Assembly (NCBI GenBank): GCA_949297275.1
Contig: CASFQR010000008.1
Span: 1-35,062, forward strand
Length of the DNA: 35,062 nt
DNA from: an uncultured bacterium
GTDB lineage: Bacteria > Bacillota_I > Bacilli_A > RFN20 > CAG-826
Reading direction: 5' to 3'
The notes beneath the pieces were generated by a model that saw nothing but the letters and a program-made list of their open reading frames with translations, had not been told where the DNA came from and ran no database searches. Position 1 is the first letter of the stretch. Each line of letters begins with the position of its first letter. The position numbers and the translations under genes are program-made. Positions 24,173 through 32,042 of the stretch are shown here, piece by piece.

Positions 24173-25939
24173 TTATTTATCAAATTGTAGCAGATAAAGT
24201 TTGTAATAATAATTCTTTTTCTTTAATAATTCTTGATGCGTGCCGCTTTCAACTATTTCACCATTTTGTAAACAGATGATTTGATCAGAATGTTGAATGG
24301 TCGATAAACGATGCGCGACAATGAGCATCGTTCCAATATTCTTCATTTTTTGTAATGATTCTTGAATGATTACTTCTGTTTCCGTATCAATACTAGCGGT
24401 CGCTTCATCTAAAATTAAAATTTGCGGTTTAAATAACACTGTTCGCGCGAAAGATAGCAGTTGCCGTTGACCAGTCGAATAATTTTCTCCTCTAGCGATA
24501 ACTTCAGAATAAATACCATTATCTAAAGAATTAATAAAAGAGGAAGCATTAACATAGTCTAAGGCGTTTTTAACATCATCATCGCTATAAGATTCGTCAT
24601 ATAAAGTCACATTTGATTTAATTGAACCCGAGAAAAGAAAGACATCTTGAAGCATTTGGCCGATACCTTTTCTTAAAGAGGATATTTTTATATTTTTAAT
24701 ATTGATATCATCAATAAATATATCGCCTTGCTGGGGTTCATAATTTCTCACTAGCAATGATAAGATAGTTGTTTTACCAGCCCCAGTTGCACCCACAAAA
24801 GCAACCGTCGTCTTCGGTTCAACAATAAAAGAAACATCTTTTAAAATATAATTATCTTTTTCATAAGCAAAATAGACATGACGGAATTCAATCTTGCCAA
24901 CAAATTTATCAATTTCTATCGCATCTCTATGATCTAAAACATCGGGTTGGACATCTAATAAATTAAAGAGTCGCTCACTCGCTGTGCTCGCTCTTTGAAT
25001 TTCATTAAATTGATCAGCGAGATTTTGAATCGGATTAAATAAGCGCGATAAGAAAAGATAAAAGCCAACAATTTCCCCACCACCTAAATTATGTTCAATA
25101 CCATAATAGAATGTTAAAGCGGCAGCAAAGATATATAACATTTGGATAAATGGACGATAAATAGCAAAAGCAATGACGACATGATAACGCGCGTTTCTAA
25201 GTTTTTGATTTTTGTGATTAAAATCTTTTTCTTTCCTTCTTTCTTGATTAAAGATTTGAATCAATTTCATCGAAGAGAGGTTCTCGTTTAAATAAGTATT
25301 CATATCAGAGATATAGCCTCTTTCTTTTTGAAATAATTTTCTCACAATTAAGCGGAACACAAAGGAAGCCACAAAGACCACTGCCATAAAGATCAACATT
25401 AATAGCGATAAATCGACGGAGATAAATAACATCGCAACATAGACCCCAACAATCGTTAAAACATTTCTTAAAACATTAACTAAAGTTGAAGTAAATAAAT
25501 TAGACATATTTGCCGTATAAGAGGCAACGCGTGTCACTAAAGATCCTACTGGCATGACATTAAATTGATCTAATGACATATTTTCGATATGTTCAAAGAC
25601 TTCAAGGCGTAAATCATAAACAATCTTTTGCCCAGCTTTTTGTAAAATCATCGATTCAAAATATAAAAAGACTTGATTAATTAAAGTTAGGACAAAATAA
25701 CCAATGGCTAAAATTAATAAATAAGTAAAGGCTGTATTAACAATATTTTCGCTACTTAAAGAGGTCGTAACCTCCGAAAGAATTAAGGGTAAAACAATAT
25801 CTAAAGCGACATTGATAATAATAAAGATAAAAGCAACAATAAAGCGCCATAAAACTGGTTTAAGATATTTCATGACGCGTTTAATCATCACCTTAAGAGG
25901 AATCTTTTTATCACCAAATAATTGGTCTTTGTCTGCCAT
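24173..25939 (-). CDS. ABC exporter half-transporter with the catalytic ATP site
   Basis: 588-residue membrane-ATPase fusion of the multidrug/lipid exporter type. Six membrane helices (about 30-310) precede the nucleotide domain. Walker A is GATGAGKTT (383-391), Walker B ILILDEATASID has catalytic Glu512, and the H-loop is His543 (VAHRLST). The signature reads STGQ (488-491) instead of SGGQ. Its ATG overlaps the stop of the upstream half-transporter by one base (TAATG), and a run AAGGGGG serves as ribosome site. Together they form a heterodimer of the LmrCD/BmrCD/TM287-288 kind. Substrate unknown. Confidence 0.92.
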   Translation of the reverse strand: MADKDQLFGDKKIPLKVMIKRVMKYLKPVLWRFIVAFIFIIINVALDIVLPLILSEVTTSLSSENIVNTAFTYLLILAIGYFVLTLINQVFLYFESMILQKAGQKIVYDLRLEVFEHIENMSLDQFNVMPVGSLVTRVASYTANMSNLFTSTLVNVLRNVLTIVGVYVAMLFISVDLSLLMLIFMAVVFVASFVFRLIVRKLFQKERGYISDMNTYLNENLSSMKLIQIFNQERRKEKDFNHKNQKLRNARYHVVIAFAIYRPFIQMLYIFAAALTFYYGIEHNLGGGEIVGFYLFLSRLFNPIQNLADQFNEIQRASTASERLFNLLDVQPDVLDHRDAIEIDKFVGKIEFRHVYFAYEKDNYILKDVSFIVEPKTTVAFVGATGAGKTTILSLLVRNYEPQQGDIFIDDINIKNIKISSLRKGIGQMLQDVFLFSGSIKSNVTLYDESYSDDDVKNALDYVNASSFINSLDNGIYSEVIARGENYSTGQRQLLSFARTVLFKPQILILDEATASIDTETEVIIQESLQKMKNIGTMLIVAHRLSTIQHSDQIICLQNGEIVESGTHQELLKKKNYYYKLYLLQFDK

Positions 25940-27735
25940 TATTTTGATCCCCCTTCTAATTCTTTCTCTAAAGTTTGTAAATAAACCATCCTTTGATAAG
26001 TCGGTGAGATTTTCATCAATTGCTCATGACTAGCAAAAGCTTCTAATTCACCATTATTTAAAACGATGATTTTATCTAGATTCTTTACCGAAGATACGCG
26101 ACTAGCAATGAGGATGGTCGTTAACCCTTTACGTTGCGTTTTAATATTATTTAAAATCGTCTCTTCGGTTTTAACATCAACCGCCGAGACTGCATCATCC
26201 ATAATCATAATCGGTGCATGTTTAACATAGGCTCTAGCAATTGCAATTCGTTGTTTTTGCCCGCCAGATAAAGAAACACCTCTTTCCCCTGAGACCGTTT
26301 GATATTTCATAGGAAAATCAACAATGTTCGCGTGCACATCTGCAAATAACGCGCCTTCTTGAACATTATTAATCGAAATTGAAGTATCATAAAAAGCAAT
26401 GTTATTTTGAATCGTATCACTATATAAAAAATTATCTTGGGGAACGAAAGCGATATTATCTCTTAAAGAGGCTAAATCGCATTTCATTAAATCGATACCG
26501 TCAATAAAAACAGTGTTTTCTTCCACATTATATAAGCGCAATAAAATATTCATTAATGTCGATTTACCAGAGCCGATTTTACCTATCACTCCGATGCTTT
26601 CACCTGGATTAATAGTTAAAGTAATATTTTTTAAAGAATCATGAGACGAATCTTGATATTTAAAAGAAAAATTCTTAAATTCAATTTTCCCTTGGCAATG
26701 ATCTAATTTAATTGCATTCACTGGATTTTTAATATCTTCATCTTGATCAAGGAAGCGAGAAATTCTTCTTAAAGAGGCTTTCGCTCGCGAACGCATAATA
26801 AAGATTTGCCCAAAGGCAATTACTGGCCACACAAGCGAATCAAAATAACCAATAAATGTGATTAAATCGCCATTAGTTAAATCAATTACATAACTACCGA
26901 TGATTAAAGGGTTACCATTAAAATTTTCAATGACTAAATAAGAACCTAAACCAACAATAATTGAGACAATTAAGGCACAGATAACAGAAATAGCAATATC
27001 AAAAGCAATCGAATAACGAACAAAATCAATTTCGACATCGTAATTCTTTTTAGCAATTTTAGCAAAAGCATGGAGCTGCTGCGTTTCTTTTACAAAGGCT
27101 TTAATTACCCGAATGCCGGTAAAATTTTCTTGGGCGAAATCATAAATTTGATCGAGGGCTTTTTGGCGATTTTCCCATTTCATATCCATGAATTTTTCTA
27201 CCAACAAACCCCAAACAAAAATTAATAAAACCGGAATTAACACAACTAAAGTAATTAACCAATCAAGTAAAAACATTTTGATTAAAACAAATACGGACAT
27301 AAAGAAGGCATCAATTAATGTAATTGAACCCCAACCATAAATATGTTCAATTTCTTCTAAATCAGTCGTAAACCACGAAATAATATTCCCTACTTTATTA
27401 CTATGATAATAATTCTCCGATAATCTTTCGGCTTTTAAAAACATCTTATGTCTTAAATCAGCTTCAATCCCACTAGAAGCGCGGAAAAGGGTTAATCGCC
27501 AAACAATACGCGATAAAAACATAATGACGGCAATGCCGATGGTGTAAAGGATAATATTAAGAATCTCGTCTAAATGTTCTTCGATCGCCCCACCATCAAT
27601 ATAATCAACAATATCGCCTAAGAATTCTGGAAGATATAATTGAAAAATATCGCAGATAATTAATGCTAAAATACCTACAAAAAATAGGAGACCGTATTTT
27701 AAATAATAGCGATTAACATATTTACCAAAGAGCAT
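25939..27735 (-). CDS. ABC exporter half-transporter with the degenerate ATP site
   Basis: 598-residue partner of the next gene, with six membrane helices (about 13-315) and a nucleotide domain. Walker A is GKIGSGKST (385-393) and the signature LSGGQ (489-493) is canonical. After the Walker B Asp513, the catalytic Glu is replaced by Asp514 (IMDDAVSAVD) and the H-loop His by Ser545 (IASRVSS). These changes mark the non-hydrolysing site in heterodimeric exporters. GGAG lies 6 bases before the ATG, within a 16-bp palindrome. It is divergent from the MATE gene. Confidence 0.92.
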   Translation of the reverse strand: MLFGKYVNRYYLKYGLLFFVGILALIICDIFQLYLPEFLGDIVDYIDGGAIEEHLDEILNIILYTIGIAVIMFLSRIVWRLTLFRASSGIEADLRHKMFLKAERLSENYYHSNKVGNIISWFTTDLEEIEHIYGWGSITLIDAFFMSVFVLIKMFLLDWLITLVVLIPVLLIFVWGLLVEKFMDMKWENRQKALDQIYDFAQENFTGIRVIKAFVKETQQLHAFAKIAKKNYDVEIDFVRYSIAFDIAISVICALIVSIIVGLGSYLVIENFNGNPLIIGSYVIDLTNGDLITFIGYFDSLVWPVIAFGQIFIMRSRAKASLRRISRFLDQDEDIKNPVNAIKLDHCQGKIEFKNFSFKYQDSSHDSLKNITLTINPGESIGVIGKIGSGKSTLMNILLRLYNVEENTVFIDGIDLMKCDLASLRDNIAFVPQDNFLYSDTIQNNIAFYDTSISINNVQEGALFADVHANIVDFPMKYQTVSGERGVSLSGGQKQRIAIARAYVKHAPIMIMDDAVSAVDVKTEETILNNIKTQRKGLTTILIASRVSSVKNLDKIIVLNNGELEAFASHEQLMKISPTYQRMVYLQTLEKELEGGSK

Positions 27736-27738
27736 AAC

Positions 27739-27754
27739 TAACTCCGTGGAGTTA
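27739..27754. promoter_or_regulatory. 16-bp perfect palindrome at the exporter transcription start
   Basis: TAACTCCGTGGAGTTA is a perfect 7+2+7 inverted repeat. It overlaps the last base of the -10 box, the predicted +1 and the ribosome site of the exporter operon. This is the position of a repressor operator. Because transcription should start inside it, an RNA hairpin role is less likely. Confidence 0.6.
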
Positions 27755-27762
27755 TTCTATCA
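27754..27762 (-). promoter_or_regulatory. Extended -10 promoter of the ABC exporter operon
   Basis: On the minus strand TGA directly followed by TAGAAT (27762-27754), with no strong -35. The predicted leader is only about 12 bases long. Confidence 0.5.
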
Positions 27763-27792
27763 CTTATTTTAATATTTAAAATAAAAAATGAA

Positions 27793-27806
27793 TGTAAGCG
27801 GATACA
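27793..27806 (+). promoter_or_regulatory. Third CcpA/MalR-type operator, upstream of the MATE gene
   Basis: TGTAAGCGGATACA matches the cre consensus with one mismatch and shares TGTAAGCG with both malE operators. It lies 25 bases upstream of the MATE -10 box and about 30 bases upstream of the exporter -10 on the other strand. Confidence 0.55.
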
Positions 27807-27831
27807 TCTAGTAAAATAGTTAAAATTAGTT

Positions 27832-27837
27832 TATAAT
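27832..27837 (+). promoter_or_regulatory. -10 box of the MATE gene
   Basis: Perfect TATAAT with no recognisable -35. The leader would be about 70 bases and carries an 8-bp inverted repeat and AAGGAGGG. Confidence 0.5.
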
Positions 27838-27844
27838 TTATTCA

Positions 27845-27880
27845 GTTCCTAAAACCCAACATCTTAACTTAATTAGGAAC
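27845..27880 (+). other. Inverted repeat in the MATE mRNA leader
   Basis: GTTCCTAA (27845-27852) and TTAGGAAC (27873-27880) are perfectly complementary around a 20-base loop. It lies between the -10 box and the ribosome site, so it could be an RNA stem or a DNA operator. Confidence 0.5.
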
Positions 27881-27914
27881 ATAAAGAGCTTCATATATCT
27901 AAAAGGAGGGAATT

Positions 27915-29261
27915 ATGTTATCGAAAGAGTTTTTTTGTGAGAGCAAAATCTCAAAGTTATTTTTTCGCCTTGCTATTTTAGGGGCGATAGGAATGCTCGC
28001 AAGCGCTATTTATCAAACTTTAGATGGGGTTATCGTTTCTTATTTTTTAGGTGAAACATCCTTTGCGGCCTTAAATCTAGCTTTCCCCTATATTATCATT
28101 TTATACGCAGTGGCAGATTTAATTGGGGTTGGTAGTTCAGTTATCATCGCCATTAAATTAGGCGAGGGCCAAACAAAAGAAGCCTCCAAAATATTTACTA
28201 ATTCCGTTTTAACAATTTTAGTATTAGAAAGTGTTTTAGCAATTGTCTTTTATTTTACTGCTCCTTATCTAATTAAAATTATGGGAGCGGAAGGTGAATT
28301 ATTTGATTTAGCAACATCTTTTTTAAGAATGTATATCATCTTTTTACCATTAACATCTTTAACATTTGCCTTCGATAATTATTTAAGAATCTCCGGAAAA
28401 ATAAAAACTAGCATGTTCTTAAATATTGCCGTATCAGTTTTAATCGTTGGTTTAGAGTGTTTATTTCTAGGTGTCTTTAAATTACCTCTATATGGGTCAG
28501 CCCTCGCCGCATCAATTGCTTTTACCCTTTCCACAATCTTTTCGTTTATCTACTTTGCAAGTGGTAAATTAGCGTTAAAATTTGTTAAACCTTCCTTTGA
28601 TTTTAAATTCTATTGGTCAACGATTAAAAATGGTCTACCAGTCTTTTTGAGTAATATAGCTGGGAGAGTAATGGCGATTGTTTTAAATATCTTATTATTA
28701 AATCAAGGTGGTGAAAACGCTGTCAATGCTTATGGGGTCATTATGGCCATCGATGCCTTTACTTTGCCACTATTATATGGGATGGTCGATTCTTTACAAC
28801 CGGCGATCGGATTTAATTATGGGGCTGGTGAAATTAAAAGAGTTAAAGCTTTGATGAAATATGCCTATTTAGCTGCTTTAATTATCTGCGGTGTTTCTTT
28901 TATTATCACCATCTCTTTACCAACTCAATTGGCAGCTATTTTTATTGACACTAGTAATCTTGATGCGATGAAATTAACTACAACTTGCATCTTTATTTAT
29001 AGTTTTACTTATTTAACGCGATGGATCTGTTTTACCGCTCAATCAACTTTATCTTCCTTAGAAAAACCTATCTCTTCTTTAATTATTTCTTTAGTAGTGT
29101 CTTTTATTGCCCCGATGGCGTTAATTGGGGTATTCTATTCCCTCGATTTAACAGGTATATGGTTAAATATGCCAGTAGCTAATTTAATTGCCACCATCGT
29201 CGCGATATTAATTATCATAATTAAATGGAAACGCCAGACATTATTTAATAAAAATATTTAG
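27915..29261 (+). CDS. MATE family efflux transporter
   Basis: 448-residue multidrug and toxin extrusion protein exchanging organic cations or metabolites for Na+ or H+. Twelve hydrophobic segments and the MATE/MepA-like features are visible: a first-helix region with YQTLDGVIVSYFLGETSFAA, GVGSSVIIAIKLGEG in the loop after TM2, and the second-half repeat GMVDSLQPAIGFNYGAGE (about 289-306). An AAGGAGGG ribosome site lies before the ATG. It is divergent from the ABC exporter pair, and two terminator-like hairpins follow it. Substrate cannot be predicted from sequence. Confidence 0.92.
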   Translation: MLSKEFFCESKISKLFFRLAILGAIGMLASAIYQTLDGVIVSYFLGETSFAALNLAFPYIIILYAVADLIGVGSSVIIAIKLGEGQTKEASKIFTNSVLTILVLESVLAIVFYFTAPYLIKIMGAEGELFDLATSFLRMYIIFLPLTSLTFAFDNYLRISGKIKTSMFLNIAVSVLIVGLECLFLGVFKLPLYGSALAASIAFTLSTIFSFIYFASGKLALKFVKPSFDFKFYWSTIKNGLPVFLSNIAGRVMAIVLNILLLNQGGENAVNAYGVIMAIDAFTLPLLYGMVDSLQPAIGFNYGAGEIKRVKALMKYAYLAALIICGVSFIITISLPTQLAAIFIDTSNLDAMKLTTTCIFIYSFTYLTRWICFTAQSTLSSLEKPISSLIISLVVSFIAPMALIGVFYSLDLTGIWLNMPVANLIATIVAILIIIIKWKRQTLFNKNI

Positions 29262-29262
29262 G

Positions 29263-29286
29263 TTTTGCAATAAAATCATTGCAAAA
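29263..29286 (+). terminator. First hairpin after the MATE gene
   Basis: TTTTGCAA (29263-29270) and TTGCAAAA (29279-29286) form an 8-bp AT-rich stem directly after the stop codon. The T run is on the opposite strand, so alone it would be weak for the MATE gene. Confidence 0.45.
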
Positions 29287-29293
29287 ATAAAGA

Positions 29294-29321
29294 AAAATGC
29301 AACTATCGAAAGTTGCATTTT
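29294..29321. terminator. Bidirectional terminator between MATE and the repeat lipoprotein
   Basis: AAAATGCAACT (29294-29304) and AGTTGCATTTT (29311-29321) pair over 11 bp with a 6-base loop and end in T runs on both strands. It serves the convergent MATE and lipoprotein genes. Confidence 0.85.
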
Positions 29322-29345
29322 CTATTTCAAAAATTAAATTAAAAA

Positions 29346-32030
29346 TTAAGCTACTTTTATAAGATTAATTTCGTAACTTACAGAATCCCAGTCTTCAAAA
29401 GTACCGGTTAATTCTCCGGTAGTATTATCATAATTCCAGGTATATGTTTCATCACCATAAAAGGAATCACCATCGATAACAGCAACATCTAATTCACCAC
29501 TACTAGCGTCATAAACATAATTAAATGTAAATGATAAATTACCATATAAATATTCACCACTGCCATTAGCAAGAGTTAAAGTGGTATCGATATTAGCATG
29601 TTCTGAACTAGTTGTTCCTTCAAAAGTTCCTTCGATGGTAGAAAAATCGACGCCAGCGGAGGGAACAATTTTGGTAAGTACGAGAATATATTCATAAGAT
29701 TCATAGGACTCAGTCAAATCACCTGTAATAACACCGGTTTCAGGATTATATGTCCAATTATAAGAACCTTCATATGTATCGCTTGTAACGGTTACATTCA
29801 TCTCATTTGTGCCTGCATCAAAGGTATAGGTAAATTCCGCAACTAAATCTGAACCATTATAGATTTGGCCGCTAGTGTCATCAATAGAAGCAGTAACATT
29901 AATCGGGCCTAAACGAGTCATAGTGCCTTCATATTCACCTTTAGGCACACTCATATCGACTGCGTTAGGATTCTCTTTAACTAAATTAACATCATAATTA
30001 TAGCCGCCAGAATCTGCGGTTATCTCACCGGTAATCGTGCCGGTGCTACTATCATAATTAAATGTGTAAGTTTCTTCATCAAACAAATAGTTAGCGTCTT
30101 TTAAATCAATAGTCATATTACCACTAGCATCATCAAATGTGTAAGTGAATGTAAAATAAGTATCGCCACTAGAGTTAAATACCGTTCCGTTAGTATCGTC
30201 TAAGTTGGCAGTAACTTCAATACTGCCAACCGTACCAGTATAATCACCAGCTGGCACGCTCATATCAACTTCCGTGCTTTGTTCTCTAACATCAAAAGTA
30301 AGGGTTGTAGTAACGGTATCCAAAACATCGCTAGTAAGAGTTAAAGTAACGTCTTCTTGAGGACTAACGGCAGTAACGGTCCAGATACCAGTTTCAGGAT
30401 TCTTACTTAATTTAACTGCCGAGCTTGTGGTAGTAACAGTATAACCTTGCGAGGCATAACTAGGAGATAAAGAGGCTGCAATTTCAGAAGTTTCTCCTAC
30501 GAACAAATAGGTAGGACGGAGGGTTAAAGATGCACTATTAAATTCTTCTGGTTTAGCCGTTTCAACTTTAATTACAACTTCATCATAAACATCGTTAATT
30601 GACCAGCGTGGTTTAACGTGAACAGATAAATTACCTTCCGCAATAAATTCAATATAATAGCCACTGGTATCAACAGTTTCTTCACCATCAATAATTTCAA
30701 CAACTAAATCATTTAAATTGGTAGCTCCTTCTGGTGCGCTACTATCAACTTCAAAATTAGAATCAAAGAAATCGGTACCGACATATGCTAAGTTAGGAGC
30801 ATAGTCAGTATCATAAGTTTCATAGTGAACGCTCAACTCAGTAGCAAAGAAATCAGCGATAGCAAAATCGAGGGTTTCTTCGTTATGACGTTCATTATAA
30901 GTGAAATTGAATGTTATTGTTTCTTCATTTAAACATTTATCGCTTTCTTCTTCAGTTTCATAAACTGCTTCATTTTCATAAATATGAAGCGTCAATGATA
31001 ACAAATCACCAAAGCGAGTATATTTAGCGCCATATTCATAATGTGTAACCGAACTGGTGCCCCAGCTAGTAAAATAATCTTCGCTAATATGAACGTCAAC
31101 AGTAATTTCATCGCCACTTCTAACAGCTTCAAAACTAACCAATTGTGGTCCATATTCACTAACGCTTAAATTATCATAAATGTTGTTATCATCGAATAAA
31201 TTTAATGCAATTGCATCGAAAGCTTTTGTATCGACAATATTATAATAAGAAAAGTCAGATGCTCCACTAAGTTCATCATATTCTTCTTGAGTTAAAATCT
31301 TTCTAAATTCAGCACTCTTATCATATGAACCATCGCCTTCATCGGATAATTCGAATAAAGTTTTATTTCCTTCATATTCAGTAATGAGATTTAAAATGCG
31401 AATCGTATCTGTTTCACCATAAGAAGTATCTTGTCCACTAATCGAATAACCATTATCGGATAATTTATAAGTTAAAGAGGAAGATGAATTGCTTTCGTAT
31501 TCATAATCCTTTTTATTATAACTATAAGCAATATCAGAAGCGTTTAAGTAGGCATTAGCTTCTAAAGTTTGAAGTTGACCAGTAAAAGCATCAAGGGTTT
31601 GTGGGGCATTCACGCCACTAACAACTTCAACATCAAAATGCTCTTTTACTTCTTCTTCGATACCAACTAAACTGATTTCAACATAGCCGGTTCCAGTCTT
31701 TAAAGGCGTAATGACTTTCGAAATTACATCATAAGTTAATACTGTACCATCAACGGTGATTTCATACTCGGGTATTTCTCCTCCTATGGGAGAAACAACG
31801 ACTTCAACACTAGGAATGATTGTGTCAGTAATAGTGATTAGCGATGGAATTTCAGCATTAATTGTATAGGTATATTCAATTGGTTCTACGCTTGAAGAAC
31901 CGCTAGAATCTTCAACTGAGCTTGAAGAACCATCTCCGCCACTAGAGTCATTGCTACTAATACTCCCTTTTGGGCACGAAGTCAAAGCAAGCATTAAAGC
32001 TGGCAAAATAATTAGAAATTTCTTATTCAT
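29346..32030 (-). CDS. Large surface lipoprotein with three C-terminal beta repeats
   Basis: 894 residues; signal peptide MNKKFLIILPALMLALTSC with lipidated Cys19, then CPKG and a Ser/Gly/Asp-rich linker (about 22-50). A bacterial Ig-like segment (about 53-138), a long acidic middle part (about 150-410) without a recognised domain, and further Ig-like segments (about 420-585) follow. Residues 588-894 are three tandem repeats of 101-103 residues (see separate entry). No enzyme motif is seen. The strong bias to Asp, Glu, Ser, Thr and Tyr is typical of extracellular beta proteins. It lies 12 bases after the GLUG lipoprotein gene, with AAAGGAGG overlapping that gene's end, so they form an operon. 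Likely an adhesin or binding protein; function unknown. Confidence 0.85.
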   Translation of the reverse strand: MNKKFLIILPALMLALTSCPKGSISSNDSSGGDGSSSSVEDSSGSSSVEPIEYTYTINAEIPSLITITDTIIPSVEVVVSPIGGEIPEYEITVDGTVLTYDVISKVITPLKTGTGYVEISLVGIEEEVKEHFDVEVVSGVNAPQTLDAFTGQLQTLEANAYLNASDIAYSYNKKDYEYESNSSSSLTYKLSDNGYSISGQDTSYGETDTIRILNLITEYEGNKTLFELSDEGDGSYDKSAEFRKILTQEEYDELSGASDFSYYNIVDTKAFDAIALNLFDDNNIYDNLSVSEYGPQLVSFEAVRSGDEITVDVHISEDYFTSWGTSSVTHYEYGAKYTRFGDLLSLTLHIYENEAVYETEEESDKCLNEETITFNFTYNERHNEETLDFAIADFFATELSVHYETYDTDYAPNLAYVGTDFFDSNFEVDSSAPEGATNLNDLVVEIIDGEETVDTSGYYIEFIAEGNLSVHVKPRWSINDVYDEVVIKVETAKPEEFNSASLTLRPTYLFVGETSEIAASLSPSYASQGYTVTTTSSAVKLSKNPETGIWTVTAVSPQEDVTLTLTSDVLDTVTTTLTFDVREQSTEVDMSVPAGDYTGTVGSIEVTANLDDTNGTVFNSSGDTYFTFTYTFDDASGNMTIDLKDANYLFDEETYTFNYDSSTGTITGEITADSGGYNYDVNLVKENPNAVDMSVPKGEYEGTMTRLGPINVTASIDDTSGQIYNGSDLVAEFTYTFDAGTNEMNVTVTSDTYEGSYNWTYNPETGVITGDLTESYESYEYILVLTKIVPSAGVDFSTIEGTFEGTTSSEHANIDTTLTLANGSGEYLYGNLSFTFNYVYDASSGELDVAVIDGDSFYGDETYTWNYDNTTGELTGTFEDWDSVSYEINLIKVA
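29349..30269 (-). repeat. Three ~102-residue protein repeats
   Basis: Repeat 1 is residues 588-690, repeat 2 691-793 and repeat 3 794-894. They share VDMSVP(A/K)G(D/E)Y(T/E)GT (VDFSTIEGTFEGT in the third), a central FTFTYTFD-like strand, a (T/S)YxW/FNY-x5-TGxITG(E/D) hairpin, and a closing YxxxLxK strand. Coordinates at DNA level are 29961-30269, 29652-29960 and 29349-29651. Confidence 0.88.
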
Positions 32031-32042
32031 TTTTTTCCTCCT

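Noticed and set aside
27739-27754. RNA hairpin hiding the exporter ribosome site
   Set aside because: The -10 box places the transcript start inside the palindrome, so the 5' arm would mostly be missing from the RNA; a DNA operator fits better.
29349-30269. CRISPR-like or DNA tandem repeat array
   Set aside because: Repetition is at the protein level, ~300 bp units within one reading frame and diverged at DNA level.
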